Below, piece by piece: positions 1 through 8,622 of a stretch of 64,000 bases of DNA (its first letter is position 1; the number at the start of each line of letters is the position of its first letter). The position numbers and the translations under genes were made by a program. Below the pieces are notes generated by a model that saw nothing but the letters and a program-made list of their open reading frames with translations, had not been told where the DNA came from and did not search any database. Source of the stretch: Hymenobacter nitidus (GTDB lineage: Bacteria; Bacteroidota; Bacteroidia; Cytophagales; Hymenobacteraceae); assembly GCF_020447315.1 (NCBI RefSeq), contig NZ_JAJADQ010000006.1, positions 62,001 to 126,000 on the forward strand, given 5' to 3'.

Positions 1-41
1 GACGTGGCCCTTTCCCTGTCCTTGACCTAGCCTCTGCCATC

Positions 42-764
42 ATGAGCCAACCAGCCCCCAACCCAGCCGGCACCGCCGACCTGCTGCACCACTTCGAGCA
101 GGCGTTTGCTGATTCCACGCTGTCGGCCCAGGAAGCGCGGGAGCTGCGGGCCCGGCTGGCAGCGCACGGGCAGCAGGGCCCGGCTCTGGCGACGCTGCGG
201 CAGCAGCTCTTTGCCATGGCGCGGGAACGGTTCAACTCCTTCGAGGACAAAGCCGTGGTGGAGTGGCTGGAGGCGGCCAGCGCCTTGCTGTTGCCCCTGG
301 CTCCACCCCAGCCGGCCCACACTACGGTGCATTTCAGCCCCGGCGCCGAGTGCGTGGAGGCCATCCGTCGGTTTATCAGTCAGGCGGCCCAGCAACTGGA
401 TGTGTGCGTGTTTACCATTTCCGATGACCGGATAACGGACTCTCTGCTGGCCGCTCACCGGCGCGGCGTGGCTATCCGGCTGCTCACCGACGACGACAAG
501 CTGCACGACAAAGGCTCGGACGTGGTGCAGCTGCACGCCAACGGCCTGAGCATCCGGACCGACTGCACGACCAACCACATGCACCACAAGTTTGCCGTGG
601 CCGACCGGCGCCTGGTACTGACCGGCAGCTACAACTGGACCCGCTCGGCGGCCCTCTACAACCTGGAAAACCTGCTCATCACCGACGATACCACGGCCGT
701 GCGGCGCTACAGTGCCGAGTTTGACCGGCTCTGGGCCGAAATGCCCGTGTTTGAGGGCAAGTAA
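42..764 (+). CDS. Phospholipase D-like domain nuclease/hydrolase
   Basis: This 240-residue protein belongs to the phospholipase D superfamily, which cleaves phosphodiester bonds in lipids or nucleic acids. The C-terminal half (about residues 95-235) carries one HKD motif: His181, Lys183 and Asp188, followed by the conserved Asn198 in GSYNWT. A single HKD motif is typical of the small Nuc-type enzymes that make their active site by dimerising. Residues 1-90 are probably helical and match nothing I recognise. There is no signal peptide, so it is probably cytoplasmic. The ATG at 42 is the first in frame. Substrate (DNA, RNA or cardiolipin) cannot be told from sequence. Confidence 0.85.
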   Translation: MSQPAPNPAGTADLLHHFEQAFADSTLSAQEARELRARLAAHGQQGPALATLRQQLFAMARERFNSFEDKAVVEWLEAASALLLPLAPPQPAHTTVHFSPGAECVEAIRRFISQAAQQLDVCVFTISDDRITDSLLAAHRRGVAIRLLTDDDKLHDKGSDVVQLHANGLSIRTDCTTNHMHHKFAVADRRLVLTGSYNWTRSAALYNLENLLITDDTTAVRRYSAEFDRLWAEMPVFEGK

Positions 765-808
765 ATCCGTGGGCGACGGGTTATCTTGCCGGGCCTTATT
801 TTGCTTTG

Positions 809-1318
809 ATGACTGCTGCCCCCGCCTTTGCCTGTTCGTACCTCGCCACGCCTATTGGGCTGCTGGAGCTGAAAGGCTCGGAAGCCGGGCTGGCCGCCGT
901 GACGTTTCTGGACGCGCCAGGCCTACTCACCGAAACCCCGCGGGCCAGCGTGGCCGAGTGCCTGCGCGAGGCACACCAGCAGCTGCAAGCCTACTTCGGC
1001 CGCGAGCTGCGCGACTTTTCCTTGGTCTACGACCTGACGCGCGGCACTGACTTTCAGCGCCAGGTGTGGCAGGTGCTGCAGGGCGTAGGCTACGGCCGTA
1101 CCGCTTCCTACCTGGACCTGGCCCGGCAGCTGGGCAACCCCGGCGCGGTGCGGGCCGTGGGTGCCGCCAACGGCCAGAACCCATTGGCCATCGTGTGGCC
1201 CTGCCACCGCGTTATCGGGGCCGGTGGGCAGCTGACGGGCTACGCCGGGGGCCTGCCGCGCAAAAAGTGGCTGCTGGCCCACGAGCAGCCCGCCGCCCAG
1301 GGCAACCTGTTTGGCTAG
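809..1318 (+). CDS. ogt: Methylated-DNA--[protein]-cysteine S-methyltransferase
   Basis: This is a suicide DNA repair protein that moves the alkyl group from O6-alkylguanine to its own cysteine. The acceptor motif PCHRVIG is present with Cys132, followed by GYAGGLPRKKWLL, the usual C-terminal signature. The helix-turn-helix region around residues 85-125 (RQVWQVL to RAVGAANGQNP) is intact. At 169 residues it has the length of an Ogt-type enzyme without an Ada regulatory domain. I chose the ATG at 809; a TTG lies one codon upstream. Its stop shares the bases CTAG with the stop of the convergent esterase gene. Confidence 0.93.
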   Translation: MTAAPAFACSYLATPIGLLELKGSEAGLAAVTFLDAPGLLTETPRASVAECLREAHQQLQAYFGRELRDFSLVYDLTRGTDFQRQVWQVLQGVGYGRTASYLDLARQLGNPGAVRAVGAANGQNPLAIVWPCHRVIGAGGQLTGYAGGLPRKKWLLAHEQPAAQGNLFG

Positions 1319-2199
1319 CCCGCGGCCCCCACAAATTTGCGCAGAGCCTGGTAGATGACATTGTCTTTCCAATAGAGTTGCAGCACCATGGGCACGTGCT
1401 TTTTGCCCGCCAGCACCGCAAACTCCGGCTCCCGCCCGAGCGTCTTTAGCTTCTGTCGGAACTTCTCACTGCTGCTACTGATGGACGGGTAGGTTTCGCC
1501 GCCAATAAACATGAGAAATGGCGGCGTTTGAGCCGTAACATAGTACATCGGCGACACGGCTTTCCACCCCGCGGGGTCTTGGCCGAAGGGCACCAGGTAC
1601 TGCTCGTCGCCGCCGTACTGCATCTTGCGCAGGTAGTCGTACATATCCAGGCCGGCCGGGTCGTCGAGGATGGCGCCGCGCACGGGGTTGGCGGCCAGGC
1701 CGCGCCGGCTGAAAAGCTGATTATCGGCGGCCAGCAGCGCGGCCAGCCCACCCCCGGCCGAGTGGCCCATAGTAAACACCCGCTGCGGGTCGCCGCCGTA
1801 CTCGGCAATGTGCTGGTAGGTCCAGACCACGGCCCGGGCGCAGTCGTCGGCCATGGCGGGCACCTGCGCCTGCGGGGCCAGCCGGTAGTTGATAATCACG
1901 GCCACGACGCCCTGTTTGGCCAGGCGCCGCCCGATAAAGGAGTAGAGGTTTTTGTTGCCGCTGTTCCAGTTGCCGCCGTGAATAAAGACCACTACGGGGT
2001 AGGGCACGGCGGCTTTTCGGCGCGGAGCATACACGTTGAGGCGGTGGCGCTGGGTGTCGAAGCCCGCTTCAGAAGTAGGCACGTAGGCAATATCGGTGGT
2101 GCGGCGGCTGGGCCGGGCCTGGGCTACTTCATTGGCTACCAGCACCAGCACCACGATAAGCAGCAGGGCGGGCAGCGCCAGGAAACGGAATAAGGTCAT
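1315..2199 (-). CDS. Alpha/beta hydrolase (esterase/lipase type)
   Basis: A 294-residue alpha/beta hydrolase fold protein of the carboxylesterase (BD-FAE/HSL-like) group. The oxyanion motif HGGNW is at residues 74-78, the nucleophile elbow GHSAGG puts Ser147 at the active site, and KKHVPMV near residue 268 supplies the likely catalytic His. Residues 5-22 form a hydrophobic N-terminal segment, a signal anchor or signal peptide, so it probably acts in the envelope. The gene converges on ogt and overlaps it by four bases. The natural ester substrate is unknown. Confidence 0.85.
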   Translation of the reverse strand: MTLFRFLALPALLLIVVLVLVANEVAQARPSRRTTDIAYVPTSEAGFDTQRHRLNVYAPRRKAAVPYPVVVFIHGGNWNSGNKNLYSFIGRRLAKQGVVAVIINYRLAPQAQVPAMADDCARAVVWTYQHIAEYGGDPQRVFTMGHSAGGGLAALLAADNQLFSRRGLAANPVRGAILDDPAGLDMYDYLRKMQYGGDEQYLVPFGQDPAGWKAVSPMYYVTAQTPPFLMFIGGETYPSISSSSEKFRQKLKTLGREPEFAVLAGKKHVPMVLQLYWKDNVIYQALRKFVGAAG

Positions 2200-2312
2200 G
2201 CAAAAGGGTTTCGGCCAAGATTCACGCCGGCTTCAGGAACCGGGCGCCCCGCTATATACTTTATAACCCAGGGTCCGGATTGGCAGGCGTGCCCGGTTGG
2301 TGGGCGCCGCGC

Positions 2313-2320
2313 TATATTTG
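2313..2320 (+). promoter_or_regulatory. Candidate Bacteroidota -7 element
   Basis: TATATTTG matches the Bacteroidota -7 consensus TAnnTTTG exactly and lies 55 bases upstream of the TPR gene start at 2375. A TTGG candidate -33 box exists upstream, but its spacing is not the usual 19-21 bases, so only the -7 box is called. Confidence 0.4.
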
Positions 2321-2374
2321 CCAGGGCTGTTTACGCGGTCTGTTCCCACTTCTGTTCTTACTTCAGCGTTTTAT

Positions 2375-3094
2375 ATGAAAAAGTATTTGTTGCTCCTGGC
2401 GTGCGGCTTTATTCTCGGGGCCGCTCCGGCGCAGGCTCAGCGCAAAACCAAGGTTAAGGTAAAGTCGGATGCGGCCGGCACGACGGCCAACCGCCAGCTG
2501 CCGCTGTTCGGGGGCCTATCGGTGGAAGCGGCCCAGCAGGTGATGGGTGCGGCCTTTCTGACCAGCATCGACAAAAGCTTCCCCTCCCGGGCCGAGGCCA
2601 GCAAGTTCTTCGCCAACAAAGGCTACGAGTACATCACCGAAAACAAGCCCGACACGGCCCTCTACCGCTTCAACCTGGCCTGGCTGCTCGACCCGAAAAA
2701 CGCCGATGCCTACCGCGGGCTGGGCATTGTGGCCAGCCGCAACGAGACGCCCGACGAGTCCATCAGCCTGCTGACCCAGGGCCTGGTGCTGGCCCCCTCC
2801 AACTCCTTGATGCTGGTTGACCTGGGCACCAGCTACCTGATTCGCCATCAGCAAACCAAAAAGAAAAAGGACTTGGAGCAGGCCTATAAATATCTGGAGC
2901 AGGCCCTGGCCGCCGATGCCACCAACGCCTATGCCTGGCAGCAGATGGCGCGCGTGCACTACCTGCGCGAAGACTACGCCAAGGCCTGGGAAGCCGTGCA
3001 CAAAGGCCAGAGCCTGAACGTAAGCAGCCTGGACCTGGACCTGATCAGCGACCTGACGGCCAAGCTGCCCGACCCCAAAGGCATGTTCAAATAA
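2375..3094 (+). CDS. Exported tetratricopeptide-repeat protein
   Basis: This 239-residue protein starts with a clear signal peptide (MKKYLLLLACGFILGAAPAQA) that ends in an AQA cleavage site. Downstream it shows TPR-like helical repeats, for example around DTALYRFNLAWLLDPKNADA, ISLLTQGLVLAPSNSLML and AYKYLEQALAADATNAYA. TPRs form protein-binding scaffolds, so it is probably a periplasmic or outer-membrane-associated adaptor. The open frame extends upstream to 2297, but the ATG at 2375 gives a proper signal peptide and is preferred. It is followed at 75 bases by an outer-membrane barrel protein on the same strand, so the two may be functionally linked. The partner is unknown. Confidence 0.8.
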   Translation: MKKYLLLLACGFILGAAPAQAQRKTKVKVKSDAAGTTANRQLPLFGGLSVEAAQQVMGAAFLTSIDKSFPSRAEASKFFANKGYEYITENKPDTALYRFNLAWLLDPKNADAYRGLGIVASRNETPDESISLLTQGLVLAPSNSLMLVDLGTSYLIRHQQTKKKKDLEQAYKYLEQALAADATNAYAWQQMARVHYLREDYAKAWEAVHKGQSLNVSSLDLDLISDLTAKLPDPKGMFK

Positions 3095-3169
3095 GCCTGG
3101 GGCGGTGCCCGACAGCAACGGTAAAGTGCTAACGCCCGTATTCCGGCTGCTTACCAACTGTAACAGGCC

Positions 3170-3904
3170 GTGAATTTTCGACTGCTTTCCCTCGCCAGCT
3201 TGCTGCTTTTCTCTCTTTTGGCCCACACCGTTCAGGCCCAGGGCCCCGAGCGGCGGAAGCGGCATTTCACCAACTCGGCCCGGCCCTACCACCGGGGCCC
3301 GATCTACTTCACACTGGGCGGCGGGGCGGCCTTTTACAACGGCGACCTGGCCGAAAGCCTGGGCGACAACCTGCCGGGCCCCAGCGGCAGCATCGGGGTG
3401 CTGTACCTGGTACGGCCCCGCGTAGTATTGGGCACCGAGCTTTCCCTTTTTAAGCTGGGCGCCAAAGACCAGCTGCCCGAGCGGGGCTATGCTTTCCGGG
3501 GCCGCAACGGCTCGTTGGTGGGCTTTGTGCGCTACGAGCTGGTGCGGGATGAGTCCGAGTTTGCCGACTCGCGCGGCGCCGGTGCCCTGATCAAGCCCTA
3601 CGTGAAAGTCGGGGGCGGTTTTCTGCTCTACACGCCCGAGGCCTACATGGGCGACGGCCGGCCCGTGCCCAGCACCGTTTTCCTGACTTCGGAGCGCAAC
3701 GACTACCCGGCCACGGCCCTGGTAGCCCCGGTGGGCCTGGGCTTCGTGTTTCGGCTGCTGCCCAACCTGAACGCCACGGCTGAAGGCAGCTACTACTTCA
3801 CTTCCACCGACCACCTCGACGACATCAGCCAGCGCGGCAACGCTACCCGCAACGACGGCTACGGCCTGCTGGAGCTCAAGCTCGAATACTCGCCCTGGCG
3901 ATAA
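3170..3904 (+). CDS. Outer-membrane beta-barrel protein
   Basis: A 244-residue protein with a signal peptide (LLSLASLLLFSLLAHTVQAQ) and alternating hydrophobic/polar strands. Examples are GPIYFTLGGGAAFYNGDLAES, RVVLGTELSLFKLG, KPYVKVGGGFLLYTPEAY and LNATAEGSYYFTSTDHLDD. It ends in the strand LLELKLEYSPWR. This pattern fits the small OmpW/porin-like barrel proteins common in Bacteroidota, often annotated only as outer membrane beta-barrel proteins. The start is a GTG at 3170; no ATG lies in frame before the signal peptide. It follows the TPR gene at 75 bases and is closed by the strong hairpin at 3940-3983. No specific transport role can be assigned. Confidence 0.75.
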   Translation: MNFRLLSLASLLLFSLLAHTVQAQGPERRKRHFTNSARPYHRGPIYFTLGGGAAFYNGDLAESLGDNLPGPSGSIGVLYLVRPRVVLGTELSLFKLGAKDQLPERGYAFRGRNGSLVGFVRYELVRDESEFADSRGAGALIKPYVKVGGGFLLYTPEAYMGDGRPVPSTVFLTSERNDYPATALVAPVGLGFVFRLLPNLNATAEGSYYFTSTDHLDDISQRGNATRNDGYGLLELKLEYSPWR

Positions 3905-3939
3905 ACCCGCTTCCGGAACCACAGTTGCCTAAAGCAGCG

Positions 3940-3983
3940 CCCACTAAAAAAGGCCCGTCATCCGACGGGCCTTTTTTAGTGGG
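3940..3983. terminator. Bidirectional intrinsic terminator
   Basis: Two perfect 20-bp arms (3940-3959 and 3964-3983) surround a 4-base loop. A GC-rich stem GGCCCGTC is flanked by an A6 run on one side and a T6 run on the other, so it can stop transcription from both the barrel gene and the convergent M4 protease gene. Confidence 0.9.
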
Positions 3984-4004
3984 TGTGAGGCTCTACAAAA
4001 AACC

Positions 4005-6434
4005 TTATTCCTTCACGAAACGCTGACGGTAGATGGTCTGCCCGTCGCTGACGGTCAGCGTGTACAGGCCTTTGGCCAAGCCCGACACGTTCAGCTGCCC
4101 GTTGCCTTCGTAGCGGGCCGCCGTGCTGGTAGCGCCGCGCACGTCCAGCACCTGCACCGATACCACGCTGGCATTGTTCGGCAGCAGCACGGTCAGGCGG
4201 TCAGTAGCGGGGTTCGGATACACGTCGAACTGGGTGGAAGCTGTGCTGCCCGAGATGCCGTGCACGCCAGCCACAGCCGCACCGCCGCTTATAGTCACGC
4301 TGTAATCCTCGGTTTCGCCGTAGCTGTAGGCGTTGCAGCTACCCGTGCCCGAGTTGTCGCTCATCACCACGCGCAGGCGGGTTTTGCCGTTTTTGGCCGA
4401 CAAGGGCACCGTGAAGCCCGAGCTGCGCGTGGCGCTGCTGGTAGAAGCGGCGGCGCTAACCACCAGCTCACCGGCATCGGTGAAGAGGCCGTTCTGGTTG
4501 TAGTCGATGTATACTTTGAAGTATTCCGCGTAGGCCGTGCCCACGAAGCCGGCACTGTAGCTGATGGTCTGGGCGGTACCAGCCGTCAGGGTCGGGGCCG
4601 CCAGAGCCGTACCGTTGTAGTAGCCGGCATCAGCGCCCGACGTGCGCGTCAGGGTGCCCAGGGCCACGTAGTCGATGAACTCGTAGGCGACGCTGTTGGC
4701 TTTCGAGGTGCAATACGTGACGCCGGTGGGTGGCGGTGTGCCCCCGCCGTAAGCGGCGCCCACGCCCACGGCGTTCCAGGCGTTGGTCACGGCAATTTCC
4801 TGGGCCGAGCCGGCCCCGTACAGGTCTTTGGCCGACTGAATCGAGTAAGTACGGGCCGCGGCGTAGTTGCTCGAGGCCGTCAGGTACACGCTTTCGGTGC
4901 GGTAGGCAATTTTGGCGGCGGCATCAATGCCGATACCGGTAACGCTGAATGAGGTGCCTTTGTCGTTGGTGCCGCTGCCGCCCACAGCCAGGCGGTAAAA
5001 CCAGTGGTTGAGCACGCCCGAGTTAGTGTGCACTCCGCCGTAGTCGCCGCTGCCGGCATACCAGTAGGTGCCCTGGTAGGTATCGGGCTGGCCTTCGGCG
5101 TTGGGGTTGCTCATCGAGCGCAGCGAGGGCCGCACCTTGTCGATGTCTTCGCCAATGAGCCAGGTTTGCTTGTCGGGAGCCTTGTAATACTCCACGCAGG
5201 CGCCCCAGATGTCGGAGAAGCCTTCATTTAGTGCCCCCGATTCGTAGGAATAGGTCAGGTTGGCCGTGCTGGAGCACACCGCGTGGCCAATTTCGTGGGC
5301 TGCCACGTCGAGCGAGGTCAGCGGGTCGAAGCGGGAGGCGCCGTCGCCGTAGGTCATGCGCGAGCCGTCCCAGAAGGCATTTTCGTAGCCTGCCCCGCCC
5401 GGCGTATCGTCGAAGTGCACGTAGCTCCTGATTTTGGCGCCGGCGTTGTTGTAGGAGTTGCGGCCGTGCACGTTTTTGAAGTAGTCGTAGGTGCCCTGGG
5501 CACCCCAGTGCGCGTCGAGGGCTGCATTATCGAAGGCAGCGTTGTTGTACTCCGTCCAGCTGTTGTCGGCATCGATGAAGTCGACGGCGGCGGTGTAGCT
5601 GTTGCTTTTGCGGCAGTTGTAGGTTTCAATGCCCAGGCCGCGCGTCAATTCCCGCAGGCGGTAGCCACCGGTGGCCGTTTCGGTGGCCCCGGTCTGGGTA
5701 CCCGAGTACTTGGTGCCAAACGTGCCCGTGGCGGCCACGTGCTTGATAATATTGTCCTGCATCACCACCTGGCCGGTGTGCGCGTCCACGTAGATGTAGG
5801 CGCGGCTGACGGGCTGCTGGGCGTAGATGTTGAACTTCCAGGCCAGCGTGGGCTGCCCCGCCTGCGCGGTGCCCGCGGCCCGCTGGTTTTCCACAATCAC
5901 CAGCTCGCCCTGGGGCTTGTAGGTGGCCGCGGGGTTGTTGTCCTGGTCTTTCAGACCGGCTTCCTCGGCCGCATCCTGCCACATGTACTTCTTGGCCCCC
6001 ACAAACTGCAGGGCCGCCTGCAACGCCGCCGATGCACTAACGGCGGGCGTCACGTTCAGCTTTTCAATCCGCTCGAAGCTGCCGCTCATGCTTTGCACGG
6101 CGCCGTCTTTGGCGTGCAGTGTGTAGGCAGCATGCTCCACCTTGATGCCCTTGTAGTATTGTTGGTGCCGCTCGTGGGCAAAGCCCAGCTGGTCGATTTC
6201 GGTCTTGCTGCGCAGCATCTGGTCGTTGGCGCCCAGCTGCAACTGCTCGGCAAAGGCTTTGCGGGCGTCGTTCAGGGTGTAGGCCGGAGCATCGGCGCGG
6301 AAAGCCACCAGCGCGGGCGTACCCTTGTCGGACAAGACCTTTTGCTGAACGTTTGTTTTTTGCTGGGCCTGGGCAGTAGAGCACGCAAGGCCACTAGCCA
6401 GTAGCAAGGCTACCGCTGCGTAATTTTTTCTCAT
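4005..6434 (-). CDS. Secreted M4-family (thermolysin-like) metallopeptidase with T9SS sorting domain
   Basis: An 809-residue secreted zinc protease. Order of parts: signal peptide (1-23); FTP/PepSY-like propeptide (about 30-230), the intramolecular chaperone; and the M4 catalytic domain with HEIGH at 380-384 (zinc ligands His380 and His384, catalytic Glu381). Glu404 in ALNEGFSD is the third ligand, and His469 in GGVHTNSG is the transition-state histidine. Next come a GEVED-type beta domain (about 585-720, ending in GETEDYSVTI) and a T9SS type A sorting domain from FDVYPNPATDRL. Such enzymes are exported by Sec, cross the outer membrane through T9SS and degrade extracellular protein. The gene is divergent from the SDR gene at 6729 and converges on the barrel gene across a shared terminator. 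Confidence 0.95.
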   Translation of the reverse strand: MRKNYAAVALLLASGLACSTAQAQQKTNVQQKVLSDKGTPALVAFRADAPAYTLNDARKAFAEQLQLGANDQMLRSKTEIDQLGFAHERHQQYYKGIKVEHAAYTLHAKDGAVQSMSGSFERIEKLNVTPAVSASAALQAALQFVGAKKYMWQDAAEEAGLKDQDNNPAATYKPQGELVIVENQRAAGTAQAGQPTLAWKFNIYAQQPVSRAYIYVDAHTGQVVMQDNIIKHVAATGTFGTKYSGTQTGATETATGGYRLRELTRGLGIETYNCRKSNSYTAAVDFIDADNSWTEYNNAAFDNAALDAHWGAQGTYDYFKNVHGRNSYNNAGAKIRSYVHFDDTPGGAGYENAFWDGSRMTYGDGASRFDPLTSLDVAAHEIGHAVCSSTANLTYSYESGALNEGFSDIWGACVEYYKAPDKQTWLIGEDIDKVRPSLRSMSNPNAEGQPDTYQGTYWYAGSGDYGGVHTNSGVLNHWFYRLAVGGSGTNDKGTSFSVTGIGIDAAAKIAYRTESVYLTASSNYAAARTYSIQSAKDLYGAGSAQEIAVTNAWNAVGVGAAYGGGTPPPTGVTYCTSKANSVAYEFIDYVALGTLTRTSGADAGYYNGTALAAPTLTAGTAQTISYSAGFVGTAYAEYFKVYIDYNQNGLFTDAGELVVSAAASTSSATRSSGFTVPLSAKNGKTRLRVVMSDNSGTGSCNAYSYGETEDYSVTISGGAAVAGVHGISGSTASTQFDVYPNPATDRLTVLLPNNASVVSVQVLDVRGATSTAARYEGNGQLNVSGLAKGLYTLTVSDGQTIYRQRFVKE

Positions 6435-6728
6435 GGGATGGTTGGCTTGAAAGATGATAGAAAGGAACGGGCTTCGGATTGGCTACCGAACAACAGAATG
6501 GCAATAACTCGGCATTATTATGGTCTTATTACTATTGAATTTACTAATTAGTTGACACTTTATTGCAAAATCTTCAATAAAAGTAAGTAGCCACCGAATA
6601 TCCCGCCTTCTCTGGCCATGTTTCTAGGCCGCGCGGCCGGGGCATTTGCCGGCTGCGGCGCACAGCCAAGCCGCTACTTTTACACGTTCCCTTGATATTG
6701 TGACTTTCAACCTAACTACTGGAGCAAC
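6435..6728. other. Divergent intergenic region, AT-rich
   Basis: This 294-base gap separates the M4 protease (leftward) and the SDR (rightward), so it must hold both promoters. Positions 6490-6600 are strikingly AT-rich for this genome. I found no convincing -7/-33 pair, no long inverted repeat and no small gene. Confidence 0.5.
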
Positions 6729-7493
6729 ATGACGAACCGCTGGAATCTGGAAGGCCGCACGGCTTTGGTTACCGGAGCTTCTAAAGGCATTGGGGCCGCC
6801 GTGGCCGAGGAGCTGCTGCGCTTCGGAGCCACCGTAGTAGCCGTGGCCCGCCATGCCCCCGACCTCGAAGCTCAGGTGGCCGAGTGGCGGCGCCAGGGCC
6901 TGGACGCCCACGCCCTGACGGCCGACGTGAGCCGCCCCGACGACCGCCAAAATCTGCTGCACGAGTTCAGCCGGCAGTGGCCCAAGCTGGATATTCTGGT
7001 CAACAACGTGGGCACCAACATCCGCAAGTCGACGGCCGTGTACAGCGCCGAGGACTACCGCCACGTGATGGAAACCAACCTGGAATCGGTGTTTGGCATG
7101 TCGCAGGGTGCCTACGAGCTGCTCAAGCTGGCCCAGGGCTGCATCGTGAATGTGTCGTCGGTGGCGGGCCTCACGCACCTGCGCACTGGCTCGGTGTACG
7201 GCATGACCAAGGCGGCCATCATTCAGCTGACCCGCAACCTGGCCGTGGAGTGGGCCCCCGACAACATCCGGGTGAACTGCGTGGCGCCCTGGTACATCCG
7301 CACGCCGCTGGCCGCCGGAGTGCTCAGCAACGAGCAATACCTGCACAGCGTGCTGGACCGCACCCCCATGCAGCGCGTGGGCGAACCGGAGGAAGTAAGC
7401 AGCGCCGTGGCCTTTCTGTGTTTGCCCGCCGCCAGCTACATCACCGGCCAGACGCTGAGCGTGGACGGCGGCTTCAGCGTGAATGGTTTCTAG
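6729..7493 (+). CDS. SDR-family NAD(P)-dependent oxidoreductase (tropinone reductase-like)
   Basis: A 254-residue classical short-chain dehydrogenase/reductase. The cofactor motif TGASKGIG is at 15-22, NNVG at 92-95, the catalytic Ser at 143/144 and the YxxxK pair at Tyr157/Lys161. The C-terminus [19 protein letters not shown] is the usual tail of the family. An Arg follows the first cofactor strand (VVAVARH), which suggests NADPH preference. A GGAG ribosome-binding site lies 5 bases before the ATG, which is unusual here because most genes in the window lack one. The sequence is closest in style to tropinone reductase-like proteins, but the substrate is unknown. Confidence 0.85.
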   Translation: MTNRWNLEGRTALVTGASKGIGAAVAEELLRFGATVVAVARHAPDLEAQVAEWRRQGLDAHALTADVSRPDDRQNLLHEFSRQWPKLDILVNNVGTNIRKSTAVYSAEDYRHVMETNLESVFGMSQGAYELLKLAQGCIVNVSSVAGLTHLRTGSVYGMTKAAIIQLTRNLAVEWAPDNIRVNCVAPWYIRTPLAAGVLSNEQYLHSVLDRTPMQRVGEPEEVSSAVAFLCLPAASYITGQTLSVDGGFSVNGF

Positions 7494-7535
7494 ACCACGG
7501 ATTCAGCGGATTTTGTGGGCGGTTGTTTCCCAACG

Positions 7536-7715
7536 TGTCCTTGCGAGGCGTAGCCGAAGCAATCCGTCCTCTGCGCAGTACGACACAGCCTGTTACCAGA
7601 AAGCCCTTTCCTACTTGCGTGGGAAAGGGCTTTTCAGTTTAGAAGGCTCGGCACATTTCAGAGGACGGATTGACGCCGCTTCATGCGCGGAATGTCCTTC
7701 GTCCTCGCAAGGACA
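7536..7715 (+). repeat. 180-bp palindromic intergenic repeat, copy A
   Basis: Outer arms TGTCCTTGCGAGG (7536-7548) and CCTCGCAAGGACA (7703-7715) are a perfect inverted repeat. Inside are a left block CGTCCTCTGCGCAG, a central hairpin around CCCTTTCC/GGAAAGGG, and a right block CTCGGCACATTTCAGAGGA. The same element occurs at 33911-34087 (core inverted) and 40089-40258. Copy A lies between two convergent genes and may act as a terminator. It contains no gene. Confidence 0.85.
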
Positions 7716-7744
7716 CGGGTTTCATATTTCTCTCACTTCCCGCT

Positions 7745-8611
7745 CTATTGGTGTAAAGCCGCTTCGTAGCGGGCAAAGGCGCCTTCGCTTGAGTCCAGGT
7801 AGAGGAAGGGCTCAATCAGCTCCAGCTCCATGAGCAGGAACTCGCCGTGGGAGTCTACCCCATCGACGCGGGCGTAGAGGCAGCCCTGGGCAAACTGGGC
7901 CACGATGCTGTCGGCGGCCTGGCGCAGGTGAGCCGGGGCTTTGCGGGGCTCGATGCCGCCGCCCAGGTAGTGCTGCACCCGGAAGTCGCCCGACTTGGGC
8001 GTTTTCAGCACGCAGTGGCTGTATTTGCCGCCCAAATACACGAGCGACCATTCGCCCTCAGTCTGGATTTCGGGCTGGAAGGGCTGCACCAGGAAGTCTT
8101 CGTGCTGCACCAGCTCGGTGAGCAGCGGCAGCCGCTCGGCCGTTTCAGGGCGGGTCAGGGTGAAGGTGTTTTTGGCGCCGCCGCTCACGGCGGGCTTCAC
8201 CACCAGCTGGTCACTTTTCAGCAGGTCAAACAGCTCATCAATCACCACGGTGCTGCCTTTCGGGAGCCAGTGCGTGGGCACGATTTTCACGCCGGCCTGC
8301 TCCAGGTCGCGCAGGTACTTCTTATCGGCATTCCAGCGGATGATGTGGGAGGGGTTGAGCAGCTCGATGCCGGTAGCGTCCATCCGGTCGAGCCAGGCGT
8401 AGAAATCATCGACCCGGTCGAAGTAGTCCCAGGGCGACTTCACCACTACTTTGTCGTAGCCCGCCCAGTCGACGGCCGGGTTGGTCCAGACGCGGGGGGC
8501 TACCTGGTGGCCCTGGCTGCGCAGGTGGCGCGTGAGCAGGGTATCTTCATCTTCAACGGTAGGAGCGGCGTATTGCGCGAGACTCTCGCAGGTAACCAGG
8601 GCAATGTTCAT
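7745..8611 (-). CDS. ATP-grasp domain protein (RimK/glutathione synthetase-like ligase)
   Basis: This 288-residue protein has the layout of an ATP-grasp ligase, which joins a carboxylate to an amine or thiol through an acyl phosphate. The N-terminal part (MNIALVTCES to KSPWDYFDR) is a pre-grasp domain. The ATP-grasp fold follows with the Lys-containing strand QLVVKPAVSGGAKNTF, the segment FLVQPFQPEI, and a late acidic metal-binding strand ARVDGVDSHGEFLLMELELIEP. Similar proteins in Bacteroidota are usually annotated as ATP-grasp or glutathione synthetase-like. The substrate cannot be read from sequence. The M20 amidohydrolase gene ends 11 bases upstream on the same strand, so the two are probably co-transcribed. 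Confidence 0.75.
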   Translation of the reverse strand: MNIALVTCESLAQYAAPTVEDEDTLLTRHLRSQGHQVAPRVWTNPAVDWAGYDKVVVKSPWDYFDRVDDFYAWLDRMDATGIELLNPSHIIRWNADKKYLRDLEQAGVKIVPTHWLPKGSTVVIDELFDLLKSDQLVVKPAVSGGAKNTFTLTRPETAERLPLLTELVQHEDFLVQPFQPEIQTEGEWSLVYLGGKYSHCVLKTPKSGDFRVQHYLGGGIEPRKAPAHLRQAADSIVAQFAQGCLYARVDGVDSHGEFLLMELELIEPFLYLDSSEGAFARYEAALHQ

Positions 8612-8622
8612 TCGGGGGAAGC

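Noticed and set aside
5283..6404. 373-residue protein on the plus strand
   Set aside because: Antisense of the M4 protease.
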